Shown here piece after piece: positions 1 to 7,424 of a DNA stretch of 64,000 bases; the stretch's first letter is position 1; the number at the start of each line of letters is the position of its first letter. A program made the position numbers and the translations under genes. The notes beneath the pieces were generated by a model. The model searched no databases, had not been told where the DNA came from, and saw only the letters and a program-made list of their open reading frames with translations. Source of the stretch: Bog-950 sp046329535 (GTDB taxonomy: Bacteria; Bacteroidota; Bacteroidia; Chitinophagales; LD1); the NCBI GenBank assembly GCA_046329535.1, contig JAXLUN010000003.1, forward strand, positions 372,001 to 436,000, written 5' to 3'.

Positions 1-50
1 GAGGTAATTTTTAATGACAGAACTCCGACCCTCTGTTTTTAGAAAACACT

Positions 51-58
51 TACATTCG
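51..58 (+). promoter_or_regulatory. probable sigma-A -7 element of sod
   Basis: TACATTCG matches the Bacteroidota -7 consensus TAnnTTTG at all but one position and lies about 40 nt before the sod start. The same octamer precedes the TPP riboswitch (34647) and the esterase gene (28651, minus strand). I see no convincing TTTG -33 box, so the call rests on the -7 box and its recurrence. Confidence 0.4.
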
Positions 59-98
59 CCTCTCATTTAATTCAATCATCTAAAATAATTTTTCAATT

Positions 99-710
99 AT
101 GGCATTTACACTACCAGCTTTACCCTATGCCTTCGATGCGCTTGAACCGCACATTGATGCCCGCACTATGGAAATTCACCATGGTAAACATCACAACGCT
201 TATGTAACCAATTTGAACTCGGCAGTAGCCGGTACGGAGTGGGAAAACAAAACGTTAGAAGAAATTTTATCTAATATATCTAAACTCTCACCTGCTGTTC
301 GTAATAATGGCGGAGGACACTGGAACCACAGTTTCTTCTGGCAGGTAATGGGACCGCATGCAGAGTCAACAGGCTCACCGGCAGGAGCGCTGGGCGATGC
401 TATAAACAGCACATTTGGTTCATTTGATAAATTCAAAGAAGAATTTTCTAAAGCCGGAGCTACCCGTTTTGGATCCGGATGGGCTTGGTTAGTAGTAAGT
501 GGAGGTAAACTTGTAGTCACTTCTACCCCCAATCAAGATAACCCATTGATGGACATTGCCGATGTGAAAGGGACTCCTATTTTAGGTGTTGATGTGTGGG
601 AGCACGCATACTATCTGCACTACCAAAACCGGAGACCAGACTATCTTTCGGCATTTTATAATGTAATTAACTGGGCTGAGGTAGCAAAAAGGTTTGCTGC
701 TGCTAAATAG
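99..710 (+). CDS. sodB: superoxide dismutase, Fe/Mn family (Mn-type or cambialistic)
   Basis: Dismutates superoxide to oxygen and hydrogen peroxide, probably in the cytoplasm since no signal peptide is visible. The 203-residue length is normal for the family. All metal ligands are visible: His in the MEIHHGKHHNAY segment, His in GGHWNH, and Asp and His in DVWEHAYY. The glycine pair before the second His and the Gln in TPNQDNP are what manganese enzymes usually carry at the positions that separate them from iron enzymes, so Mn or mixed metal use is likely; this is inference. The gene stands alone, with its own promoter-like element and a strong terminator behind it. The symbol could equally be sodA. 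Confidence 0.95.
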   Translation: MAFTLPALPYAFDALEPHIDARTMEIHHGKHHNAYVTNLNSAVAGTEWENKTLEEILSNISKLSPAVRNNGGGHWNHSFFWQVMGPHAESTGSPAGALGDAINSTFGSFDKFKEEFSKAGATRFGSGWAWLVVSGGKLVVTSTPNQDNPLMDIADVKGTPILGVDVWEHAYYLHYQNRRPDYLSAFYNVINWAEVAKRFAAAK

Positions 711-720
711 ATTTTGTTGA

Positions 721-766
721 GTACATAAAAAAGCTCCTTCAAAAATGAAGGAGCTTTTTTATGTAC
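721..766. terminator. bidirectional intrinsic terminator
   Basis: Near-perfect hairpin: AAAGCTCCTTC pairs with GAAGGAGCTTT, the arms extend into GTACATAAA/TTTATGTAC, and there are A and T runs on the two sides. It sits between the converging sod gene and the T9SS cargo gene, so it can stop transcripts from both. Confidence 0.9.
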
Positions 767-778
767 TAATTGTAGCAA

Positions 779-2761
779 TTACTTGCTTACAACAAACTTC
801 AGTGTTTGAACAGCTTTACCATTCTCTTTCAAAACAATAAAGTAGATTCCATTTGTATAATCGGAAGTATTTAAACGGGTAGTATAGTTACCCTCTCCCA
901 AATTTGCATGAGGGAAAGTAGTGGTCACCTGTCCTACCAGATTGTAAACTTCCATACTAAAATCAGCTTCCTTGTTTAGAGAATATTCAACCGTCACAAA
1001 ATCATTAGCTGGGTTAGGATATAATCCTGCAGTTTGAAGGGCATTTCCGGAATTCTCTACAATTGAACTAACCACACCACCTGTATTACCGGAACTATTC
1101 AGGTCAAATTCCATGGCATTTAATATTTCGCGATCATACTTATTGGTAACATTATAGTGTTGAACCAAAGCAACTAATTTAATTCGTGAATCATTCCATC
1201 CTGCAGGTAAAGTATAAGTGTATTGTTTAGTATAAGGAACTCCATCTGCGGTAGTTGTTGGCACTACAGCAGCTGATCCCCAAGCTCCTCCCATCATATA
1301 GCGGGTCACATGGCGATGTTTGTAACCAACAATTGGATTTCCTTTCTGATACCATTCGCTGGTATTGTCACCATTAGAACCATTAACCTGATTGTAGCCA
1401 CTGCCTGTACCTGAAACACTATCTTCAATTATGTAACAGTTAACTCTGAATGGACTGTTTATTACTCCATAAAAGGTAGCTGAAACATCAACAGTTAGTG
1501 TACGAGTGCCACTATTGTAAGTGTTACTTGCTTCGATGGATACTGGTGTAATAGTGCCCTTACGTGTTTGAGCATACGGCTCCCATCTATCGTATGGGTC
1601 ATTGTAATAGCCGATATTTGTCCCTGTCTCTGACTCATAGTAAACCCTATCAATCATTAAAGCAGGTGCAAAATCCGAATACTGCCCAGCAAGTGTGGAA
1701 TGATCAGTGGTTGTCATACCATCCGTACCAAATCCGGCATGAAGAGCCGCACCTATCATACGAGTGTTATTATCCAGAATATGATTTAGACGAGTAGATC
1801 CATCCGGACAAAATTGGCAGGGCGCTGTGGTAAATTCTTCAAGTAATACATTTTTAACTGGAAATGCTGATAATACTACGGACTGACCGGATGCAGTATT
1901 ATTTCCACTGACTAAGTCACTTCCACCGTTTGGAGCAGATGCTGTAACTACTACATCATACGAGTTCACAGATAAAAAATCTGCTGGGGTACTAAATGTT
2001 AAAGTGGTTTTTTGAAATGGTTCTAAAGAGAGTGAATTAAAAGTTTGTGATACCGGGCTACCGCCATTAATAGTATATGCTAAGGTAACTATATTGACAG
2101 GTGAGCTTCCTTGATTGGAAACAACAGCGGTAATAGTCTGAGATGTTGCGTGTATATATTTTTCTAGAGGTACAGCATCTACAGCAACATCCAAAACTGC
2201 TGGCTCAATAATCTTAACATCGTCAACGGCCCAAAATCCATCCCAATCTCCGGTAAACTTAAATCGAATGTATACGGTTGCCTGGTTAGCTGCATATTGT
2301 GTCAAATCAATATTAACAATTTCAGGATTCGCACTTGTTTGAATTACCGAATAGATTTCAGTCCAATTAGTTCCATCGTTACTTACAAATACTTTGCCTT
2401 CGCTATTGGTGTTATTGGTGAAGTAGGTGGAAAAATAATGTTGAAACTGCAGAAATACCTTAGCGTTTGAAGAGCAGTTAATTGGCCCAGAAGTTAACGA
2501 GGCATCTTCATGAAGATTGTCATTCGAATTACCATCAGATAAGAAAAGCCAGTAGCCGTTAGCATAAGTGGTTGACTGGAAGGTTGCAGAGGTATATCGC
2601 TTCCAGATTCCATTGGTGGGGTTGGTGCCGGTATTATCTACGTTAGTCCATCCGGAAGGCAACGAATTGGATGAAAAATCCTGTGAGTAAATAGTTGTTT
2701 GCGCGTATGTTTCAGAAACGATAGCAAGCAACACGAATAATGCAAAGGCGAATTGTTTCAT
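779..2761 (-). CDS. secreted Omp28-related protein with T9SS type A sorting domain
   Basis: A 660-residue exported protein. Residues 1-20 form a signal peptide ending in YAQ. Next come a jelly-roll-like N-terminal part (about 22-185, with the FWAVDDVKI motif common in adhesin-type modules), a CARDB/Ig-like part (about 190-300), and an Omp28-like part starting at the KNVLLEEFTTAPCQFCPDG motif (about 305), whose CxxC resembles a thioredoxin-type site. The last ~80 residues form a T9SS sorting domain with the typical AGLYPNPANDFVTVEY start and a lysine-rich end. The family is outer-membrane or extracellular; its substrate is unknown. It is convergent with sod and divergent from the next gene. 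Confidence 0.85.
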   Translation of the reverse strand: MKQFAFALFVLLAIVSETYAQTTIYSQDFSSNSLPSGWTNVDNTGTNPTNGIWKRYTSATFQSTTYANGYWLFLSDGNSNDNLHEDASLTSGPINCSSNAKVFLQFQHYFSTYFTNNTNSEGKVFVSNDGTNWTEIYSVIQTSANPEIVNIDLTQYAANQATVYIRFKFTGDWDGFWAVDDVKIIEPAVLDVAVDAVPLEKYIHATSQTITAVVSNQGSSPVNIVTLAYTINGGSPVSQTFNSLSLEPFQKTTLTFSTPADFLSVNSYDVVVTASAPNGGSDLVSGNNTASGQSVVLSAFPVKNVLLEEFTTAPCQFCPDGSTRLNHILDNNTRMIGAALHAGFGTDGMTTTDHSTLAGQYSDFAPALMIDRVYYESETGTNIGYYNDPYDRWEPYAQTRKGTITPVSIEASNTYNSGTRTLTVDVSATFYGVINSPFRVNCYIIEDSVSGTGSGYNQVNGSNGDNTSEWYQKGNPIVGYKHRHVTRYMMGGAWGSAAVVPTTTADGVPYTKQYTYTLPAGWNDSRIKLVALVQHYNVTNKYDREILNAMEFDLNSSGNTGGVVSSIVENSGNALQTAGLYPNPANDFVTVEYSLNKEADFSMEVYNLVGQVTTTFPHANLGEGNYTTRLNTSDYTNGIYFIVLKENGKAVQTLKFVVSK

Positions 2762-2796
2762 GTTAAAAAAATTAATTGAGTTTTATGATATGAACG

Positions 2797-2829
2797 TGAA
2801 TGTAAAAACAATTCAAAATTAGCCGCAAA
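2797..2829 (-). promoter_or_regulatory. possible promoter of the Omp28/T9SS gene
   Basis: On the minus strand TTTG (2826-2829) is followed after 21 nt by TACATTCA (2797-2804), close to the Bacteroidota TTTG/TAnnTTTG arrangement, about 36 nt before the start codon at 2761. Confidence 0.4.
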
Positions 2830-2900
2830 AAAAATACTCGGTGAACACTTTACATTTTTAATTTTGCGTGATATATTACATAAAACAAGATAAAACAGGA

Positions 2901-3617
2901 ATGAAAAAAACAACTACCCTTCTGCTATTACTGTTGACATTTGGCTTCATTAAGGCTCAGTATTTAAGTGTCACTCCGAATGATTCAGTTACGGTGAGCA
3001 CGAATGTGGCGGACGAATTTGATTTGGCAGAAGCCCATATACACATCATCAATAATTTGAAAGGCGATGTCACCTATACATGGAAAATGGTGAACTATGT
3101 GGCTCCCCCAGCTTGGGAACTAAAACTATGTGATAATAATAACTGCTATGACCTGATACTGAACAATCAACTTCGAGAATCTTTAGTTGTACCAGCTGGA
3201 GATAGTATGGATATGAAATTTCAGTTCTCACCTCACTGTGTAGCAGGAATGGCCAGTGTGAATGTGGTTGTTTTTGTAAGTGGAGACAGTGTAAACTCTG
3301 CAACTATAATCAACTATCGAGCAGATCTTACCACTAGTTGCATAAATGCTATTGGCAAAGTTGAAAACACAAACATTAAGTTGTATCCTAACCCGGTTAA
3401 AAGCTCATTTACAGTTTCAGGTCTTGAGAATACCGGCAATTTGTCTTTTGAAGTTTATGATATAAAAGGGTCGGTGGTGAAAAGTGAGATAGTAAGCACC
3501 ACCAACAATGGCATTGAAATCTCCATCGCTCATGTGGCAGCGGGAGACTACCTATTAAAAGCATTTGACTCCCTAGGAGTGGTAATTGCCACCGCAAAAC
3601 TCCAAAAAGTAGATTAA
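2901..3617 (+). CDS. secreted protein with T9SS type A sorting domain, function unknown
   Basis: 238 residues from the ATG at 2901. This start is preferred over one 33 nt upstream because the signal peptide (MKKTTTLLLLLLTFGFIKAQ) begins exactly here. A beta-rich middle region of about 130 residues has paired cysteines (for example the CDNNNCYD segment) that may be disulphide-bonded; it looks like an Ig/cupredoxin-type fold, but I do not recognise a family. The last ~75 residues form a T9SS sorting domain beginning KLYPNPVKSSFTVSG. The protein is therefore probably exported and cleaved or anchored by the T9SS sortase. A TAATTTTG octamer at 2859-2866 could be its -7 promoter element. Confidence 0.8.
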   Translation: MKKTTTLLLLLLTFGFIKAQYLSVTPNDSVTVSTNVADEFDLAEAHIHIINNLKGDVTYTWKMVNYVAPPAWELKLCDNNNCYDLILNNQLRESLVVPAGDSMDMKFQFSPHCVAGMASVNVVVFVSGDSVNSATIINYRADLTTSCINAIGKVENTNIKLYPNPVKSSFTVSGLENTGNLSFEVYDIKGSVVKSEIVSTTNNGIEISIAHVAAGDYLLKAFDSLGVVIATAKLQKVD

Positions 3618-3630
3618 AATTTTATCAGAA

Positions 3631-3679
3631 GCAGTAAAACAAAAGGCCTCAAAAAATTTGAGGCCTTTTGTTTTACTGC
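3631..3679. terminator. bidirectional intrinsic terminator
   Basis: Perfect 23-bp inverted repeat with core AAAAGGCCTC/GAGGCCTTTT and a 3-nt centre, lying between two convergent genes. It overlaps the stop codon of the minus-strand thioredoxin-like gene (3673-3675). Confidence 0.92.
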
Positions 3680-4200
3680 TTATTCAATTTTTGAAGTTCT
3701 TCTTCCAGTATGTATTCATCTCCATCTACATATCCAGAATGGGTATAAACTATTTTACCTTTAGAGTCTACTAAAACAGTAAAAGGAACACTTTGAATAT
3801 TCATCTGACGTTTCAGGTCCTGATTAACATCTAAAAGCACTTCATATTCCCAACGCTGCCCTTCAACTGTGGGCTTCACCTTGGTTGAACTTCTGGAGTC
3901 ATCAATAGAAACAGCAACCATTTGCATATTGTATTTCTTAGCCCATTCTTCATACAGGTCAGCCACATTGGTCAATTCTTTCTTGCATGGCACACACCAT
4001 GTGGCCCAAAAACTAAGCACAGTTACTTTACCACTTTTGCCGTAATCGGCCACATTTACCTGCTTGCCATTCATATCATTTAAAATAACTGACGGCAGAG
4101 TCTTTTCTCCAATTACCTTCTCAATACCCTTTTTTTCATCCTGTGCTGAAACGGCAAAAAGTATGGCGAGAAAAGCAATAGCTAAAACTGATTTTTTCAT
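3673..4200 (-). CDS. TlpA-like extracytoplasmic thioredoxin-fold protein
   Basis: A 175-residue redoxin of the TlpA/ResA type. The signal peptide covers residues 1-19 (ends VSAQ). The thioredoxin fold carries the active-site motif FWATWCVPCKKEL, with Cys69 and Cys72, and the cis-proline segment QSVPFTVLVD. Proteins of this kind reduce or exchange disulphides in the periplasm or on secreted proteins, for example during cytochrome c maturation. The gene diverges from DUF6029 and the Omp28 lipoprotein, which also has a CxxC, suggesting a shared extracytoplasmic redox theme (inference). No cytochrome genes are nearby. Confidence 0.88.
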   Translation of the reverse strand: MKKSVLAIAFLAILFAVSAQDEKKGIEKVIGEKTLPSVILNDMNGKQVNVADYGKSGKVTVLSFWATWCVPCKKELTNVADLYEEWAKKYNMQMVAVSIDDSRSSTKVKPTVEGQRWEYEVLLDVNQDLKRQMNIQSVPFTVLVDSKGKIVYTHSGYVDGDEYILEEELQKLNKQ

Positions 4201-4320
4201 GATTTATGTGTTTTTGAAGTGTTCGTTGCAATGCACGTGCCAAGATACAACCAAAACTAATCGGATTTCTGAATAATAGTTATTCGTTTAAATTTACGCT
4301 TCTTCTTTACAATATGTTGC

Positions 4321-5958
4321 ATGAGAAAACTTAACATACTTTCCACATTTCTTTTTTTGCTCGTATTCTCTTCTTGTTTTTCCCAGTGGGGATATTTTTC
4401 CGGATCTTTCCAGAACGGAACAAACTTTTTTATCCGCGATCCTAAAATAGGTGCCTTTAATCTGCCTCATTATGATAACTTAAAAGTAGGCACCGATAAC
4501 TGGCTTGAACTGCGTTACACAAATGATAAGTTTGAACTTCAAACGGGAGTCAGAATAGATTTTTTCTACAACTCTATTCTCCGCGTTCCAACCTCACCAT
4601 ACAGCGGTGTGGGGGTAGGAAATTTCTTCATTAAGAAGAAATTAAAAGACCTAACTATAACAGGCGGATATATCTACGACCAGATTGGCAGTGGTATTAT
4701 CTATCGAAGTTTTGAAGAAAGGGCATTGGGGATAGATAATCCTTTACTGGGTGCCCGATTGGAATATGATATTAAGAGCAGAGTAAAACTGAAAGCATTT
4801 GCCGGTGCTCAAAAATTGAAATTCAGCATTCAAAAACCACTGATTCTCGGATTTAATGCCGATGGCAACTTCAGCACTAAAAACAACAAGGTAACCTTTC
4901 AACCAGGTGTGGGTTTTATCAACCGAAGTATGGATAAAGAGAACATAGACAAATTAGTAACTACCATTGAAAGCTATGATACCACCGGAAGATTTGTCCC
5001 TAAATACAACACATACGCAGTTACCGTCTATAACACATTAACTGCAGGAAATTTCAGTTGGTATGCAGAAGGCGCATACAAAACTGCAGAAGCTATCAAG
5101 AAAGATCAAATTCGTGATGCGAAAGACTCTTTGATTAATTCACCTGGCAACTGTGTATTTACCACTGTTAACTACTCCACTAAAGGCTTGGGAATTACAT
5201 TGCAGTTTAAGCGGACAGAAAATTTCTATCTCCATACTTCACCCAATGCTACAGAAGCTTTATTTGACGGGCTACTAAACTTCCTTCCACCCGTTTCGAA
5301 ACAAAATTCGCTTCGCTTACCAGCCCGTTATTTTGCCCCATCGCTTGAAAACAGAGAATTGGCTTTTGGCGCTGAAATAACTTATTCCCCTAACCGCAAA
5401 ATGACATTCACGGTACAGGGGTCTTATATCCGTGACTTTCTTCTTAAAAAATATAACCCAACCGATACCGCGTTTTTTGGAGAAGGATACGTTGCCGGAA
5501 TTTTCAAACCCACTAAAAGTTTAGAAATGGAATTCGGGTTTATGTACGCCCGTTATAACAAATTCCTTTACCGGAAGGAAGGTGACCACGAGGTGGATGC
5601 ATACACTCCTTTTGCCGAGTTCAGTTATAAGGTAAATAAGAAACATTCACTCCGATTAGAGGTACAATATCAGCATGTGTTGAAAGATTATGGACAATGG
5701 ATTTACGGTCTGCTCGAGTATAGCTTTGCACCTCATTTCTCTTTCGCAGTATCTGATATGTGGAACTTTAAACCAAACCCGGATGTTAATCCCAACGCAA
5801 ATCACTATTACTCGGTTTTTGCCGGCTATACCATAGGACCACATCGCTTCACACTTAGCTATGTAAAACAGGTAGAGGGGATTGTTTGCACCGGAGGAGT
5901 TTGCCGATTAGAACCAGCCTTTAGTGGGGTGAAGCTAGGAGTTAACTCAACTTTTTAA
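4321..5958 (+). CDS. DUF6029 family outer-membrane beta-barrel protein
   Basis: A 545-residue protein with a signal peptide (about 1-21, ending SSCFSQ) and the alternating aromatic/hydrophobic strands of a large beta-barrel through its whole length, ending in an aromatic strand (VNSTF). The opening WGYFSGSFQNGTNFF and the segments YTNDKFELQTG and YIYDQIGSG are what I associate with DUF6029 of Bacteroidota; no biochemical role is known to me. An SSC lipobox-like triplet near residue 19 leaves lipidation possible but less likely than SPI cleavage at FSQ. It is followed after 22 nt by the Omp28 lipoprotein gene, so the two are probably cotranscribed. Confidence 0.8.
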   Translation: MRKLNILSTFLFLLVFSSCFSQWGYFSGSFQNGTNFFIRDPKIGAFNLPHYDNLKVGTDNWLELRYTNDKFELQTGVRIDFFYNSILRVPTSPYSGVGVGNFFIKKKLKDLTITGGYIYDQIGSGIIYRSFEERALGIDNPLLGARLEYDIKSRVKLKAFAGAQKLKFSIQKPLILGFNADGNFSTKNNKVTFQPGVGFINRSMDKENIDKLVTTIESYDTTGRFVPKYNTYAVTVYNTLTAGNFSWYAEGAYKTAEAIKKDQIRDAKDSLINSPGNCVFTTVNYSTKGLGITLQFKRTENFYLHTSPNATEALFDGLLNFLPPVSKQNSLRLPARYFAPSLENRELAFGAEITYSPNRKMTFTVQGSYIRDFLLKKYNPTDTAFFGEGYVAGIFKPTKSLEMEFGFMYARYNKFLYRKEGDHEVDAYTPFAEFSYKVNKKHSLRLEVQYQHVLKDYGQWIYGLLEYSFAPHFSFAVSDMWNFKPNPDVNPNANHYYSVFAGYTIGPHRFTLSYVKQVEGIVCTGGVCRLEPAFSGVKLGVNSTF

Positions 5959-5980
5959 AAAACTATTCAGTCATCATATC

Positions 5981-6853
5981 ATGCGTAATACATCTATCAT
6001 ACAATTGTTTTCAGCCGCTTGCGGAGTGCTGTTGTTATTGGATTCATGCCAGGAGGTAGGCCCAAACATTAACCTGCATGGCAATCAAAATTCAGTTTCA
6101 GATACCACTTATATTGAAAGCCCTGTAGCAAGTGCTGAGACTAAAAACGTTGTAATTGAGGAGTTCACAGGAGTACGCTGCCCCAATTGTCCCCAAGGAC
6201 ATGTGTTAATAGCCAACATCAAAGCAGCAAATCCGAATAGAGTTATTTCTGTTAGCCTCCATCCAATCAATTCGCTGGGTGCGCCTTATGCATTCAGTGT
6301 CCAGGATTTTCGCAGTCAGAAAGCCCAAACACTATTTGACTATCTGGGACAAATTGGTCTGGAACCCGCAGCAGGAATTGACCGGCACCAGTTTTCAGGG
6401 CAAAGTAATATACTGTTGGATAAAAACGCATGGTCTAACTATGTAACGCAACAGCGGAGCATTACCACTCCTGTCAATATTTTGCTCGATAATTCATACG
6501 ACTCAACCAATCGTGAGCTGACTGTTGTTGCAGAGTTGCATTATACACAGACAGTGAACGAGGAGAATAAATTGACTATTCTTCTTACAGAAAGTGACAT
6601 TATCACTTCTCAACTAGACGGCTCCGTAATTGATACATTCTATTCACATAAAGATGTGATGCGCGATTTCATTACCGATACACAGGGAGATGCTATTACG
6701 CCAACCCGCGAGGCCGGAAGAGTGGTGCGCAAGGTATATAAGAAGATTTTAGATGCCGCCTGGAAACCAGAGAATTTGTCTATCATAGGTTATGTGCACG
6801 AGTTCCAGAATTCCAAAATTATATACCAAGGGAAGGAGATAGAAATACAATAA
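5981..6853 (+). CDS. Omp28-related lipoprotein
   Basis: 290 residues. The N-terminus has a hydrophobic stretch followed by LLDSC, a lipobox, so the mature protein probably starts at Cys23 and is lipid-anchored. The Omp28 signature VVIEEFTGVRCPNCPQGH follows, with Cys67 and Cys70 forming a CxxC. The rest is a beta-sandwich-like region. The gene directly follows the DUF6029 barrel gene (22-nt gap) and precedes another lipoprotein gene. A role in binding or redox handling of a surface substrate is plausible but unproven. Confidence 0.82.
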   Translation: MRNTSIIQLFSAACGVLLLLDSCQEVGPNINLHGNQNSVSDTTYIESPVASAETKNVVIEEFTGVRCPNCPQGHVLIANIKAANPNRVISVSLHPINSLGAPYAFSVQDFRSQKAQTLFDYLGQIGLEPAAGIDRHQFSGQSNILLDKNAWSNYVTQQRSITTPVNILLDNSYDSTNRELTVVAELHYTQTVNEENKLTILLTESDIITSQLDGSVIDTFYSHKDVMRDFITDTQGDAITPTREAGRVVRKVYKKILDAAWKPENLSIIGYVHEFQNSKIIYQGKEIEIQ

Positions 6854-6889
6854 GTATTTGCCACACCCGTTTAGGGTGCAAATATTTAC
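6854..6889 (+). other. stem-loop between the Omp28 and CHRD-like genes
   Basis: TATTTG (6855-6860) pairs with CAAATA (6879-6884) and CACCC (6864-6868) with GGGTG (6874-6878), with a 3-nt bulge CCA. The hairpin fills the intergenic gap and ends 5 nt before the next ATG. It has only a short T stretch, so it may be a weak terminator, a processing site or a translation-affecting structure. Confidence 0.45.
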
Positions 6890-7318
6890 ATGAAAAATAT
6901 ATGGCTGCTTACCATGCCTTTTCTTTTATTTCTCGTAGCCTGCAAGAAAGAATTGCGCACCAAAATTTATCCTCTCCGGGCCTACAATAATTCCGGAATG
7001 ACCGGTCAGGTTTCGTTTATTGAAACTACGGATAAAAGCTCAGTAACCGTTCGCCTGGAGGCTGATGGGTTGCAACCTAATACCATGTATCTCTCGCATT
7101 TGCATACTGGCACACCGGGGAATTTAACCGGCACGCTGATATATTTTAACCATGTTGAATCGACCAGTAGCAGGGCGGTAATTGAAGAAGCCTGGGCTCT
7201 CACTTTTGATGAAGCTCTTCAATCCAACACCTGCTTCACCGTACATAATCCTGCATTTTTTTCAAATGACACCATAGGATATGTATTAGCCGGTAATACG
7301 GGAGCCAACGCACAGTAA
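6890..7318 (+). CDS. small lipoprotein, CHRD-like
   Basis: 142 residues. A lipobox (LFLVAC, Cys18) follows a short signal sequence. The body resembles a CHRD or Cu/Zn-SOD-like beta domain: a GQVSF strand, VTVRLEADGLQPNTMYLSHLH with its conserved Gly-Leu and His-x-His-like end, then a Gly-Asn-Leu-Thr-Gly turn. CHRD domains occur in extracellular proteins of unknown function. It is the third gene of a run with DUF6029 and Omp28 on the same strand. The family call is moderate; the lipoprotein call is firm. Confidence 0.6.
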   Translation: MKNIWLLTMPFLLFLVACKKELRTKIYPLRAYNNSGMTGQVSFIETTDKSSVTVRLEADGLQPNTMYLSHLHTGTPGNLTGTLIYFNHVESTSSRAVIEEAWALTFDEALQSNTCFTVHNPAFFSNDTIGYVLAGNTGANAQ

Positions 7319-7424
7319 TGCCTCTGTATCTTCCACATTTTTATAGATTTGACGCATGAAATTGTTTGGTGTTTATATACTATACTCTGCCATTTCTATC
7401 TTTCACATAAACTGAATTTCCTGT

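Noticed and set aside
1..98. Possible gene end at the left edge
   Set aside because: The first 98 nt show no open frame with coding character on either strand; they look like the sod promoter region.
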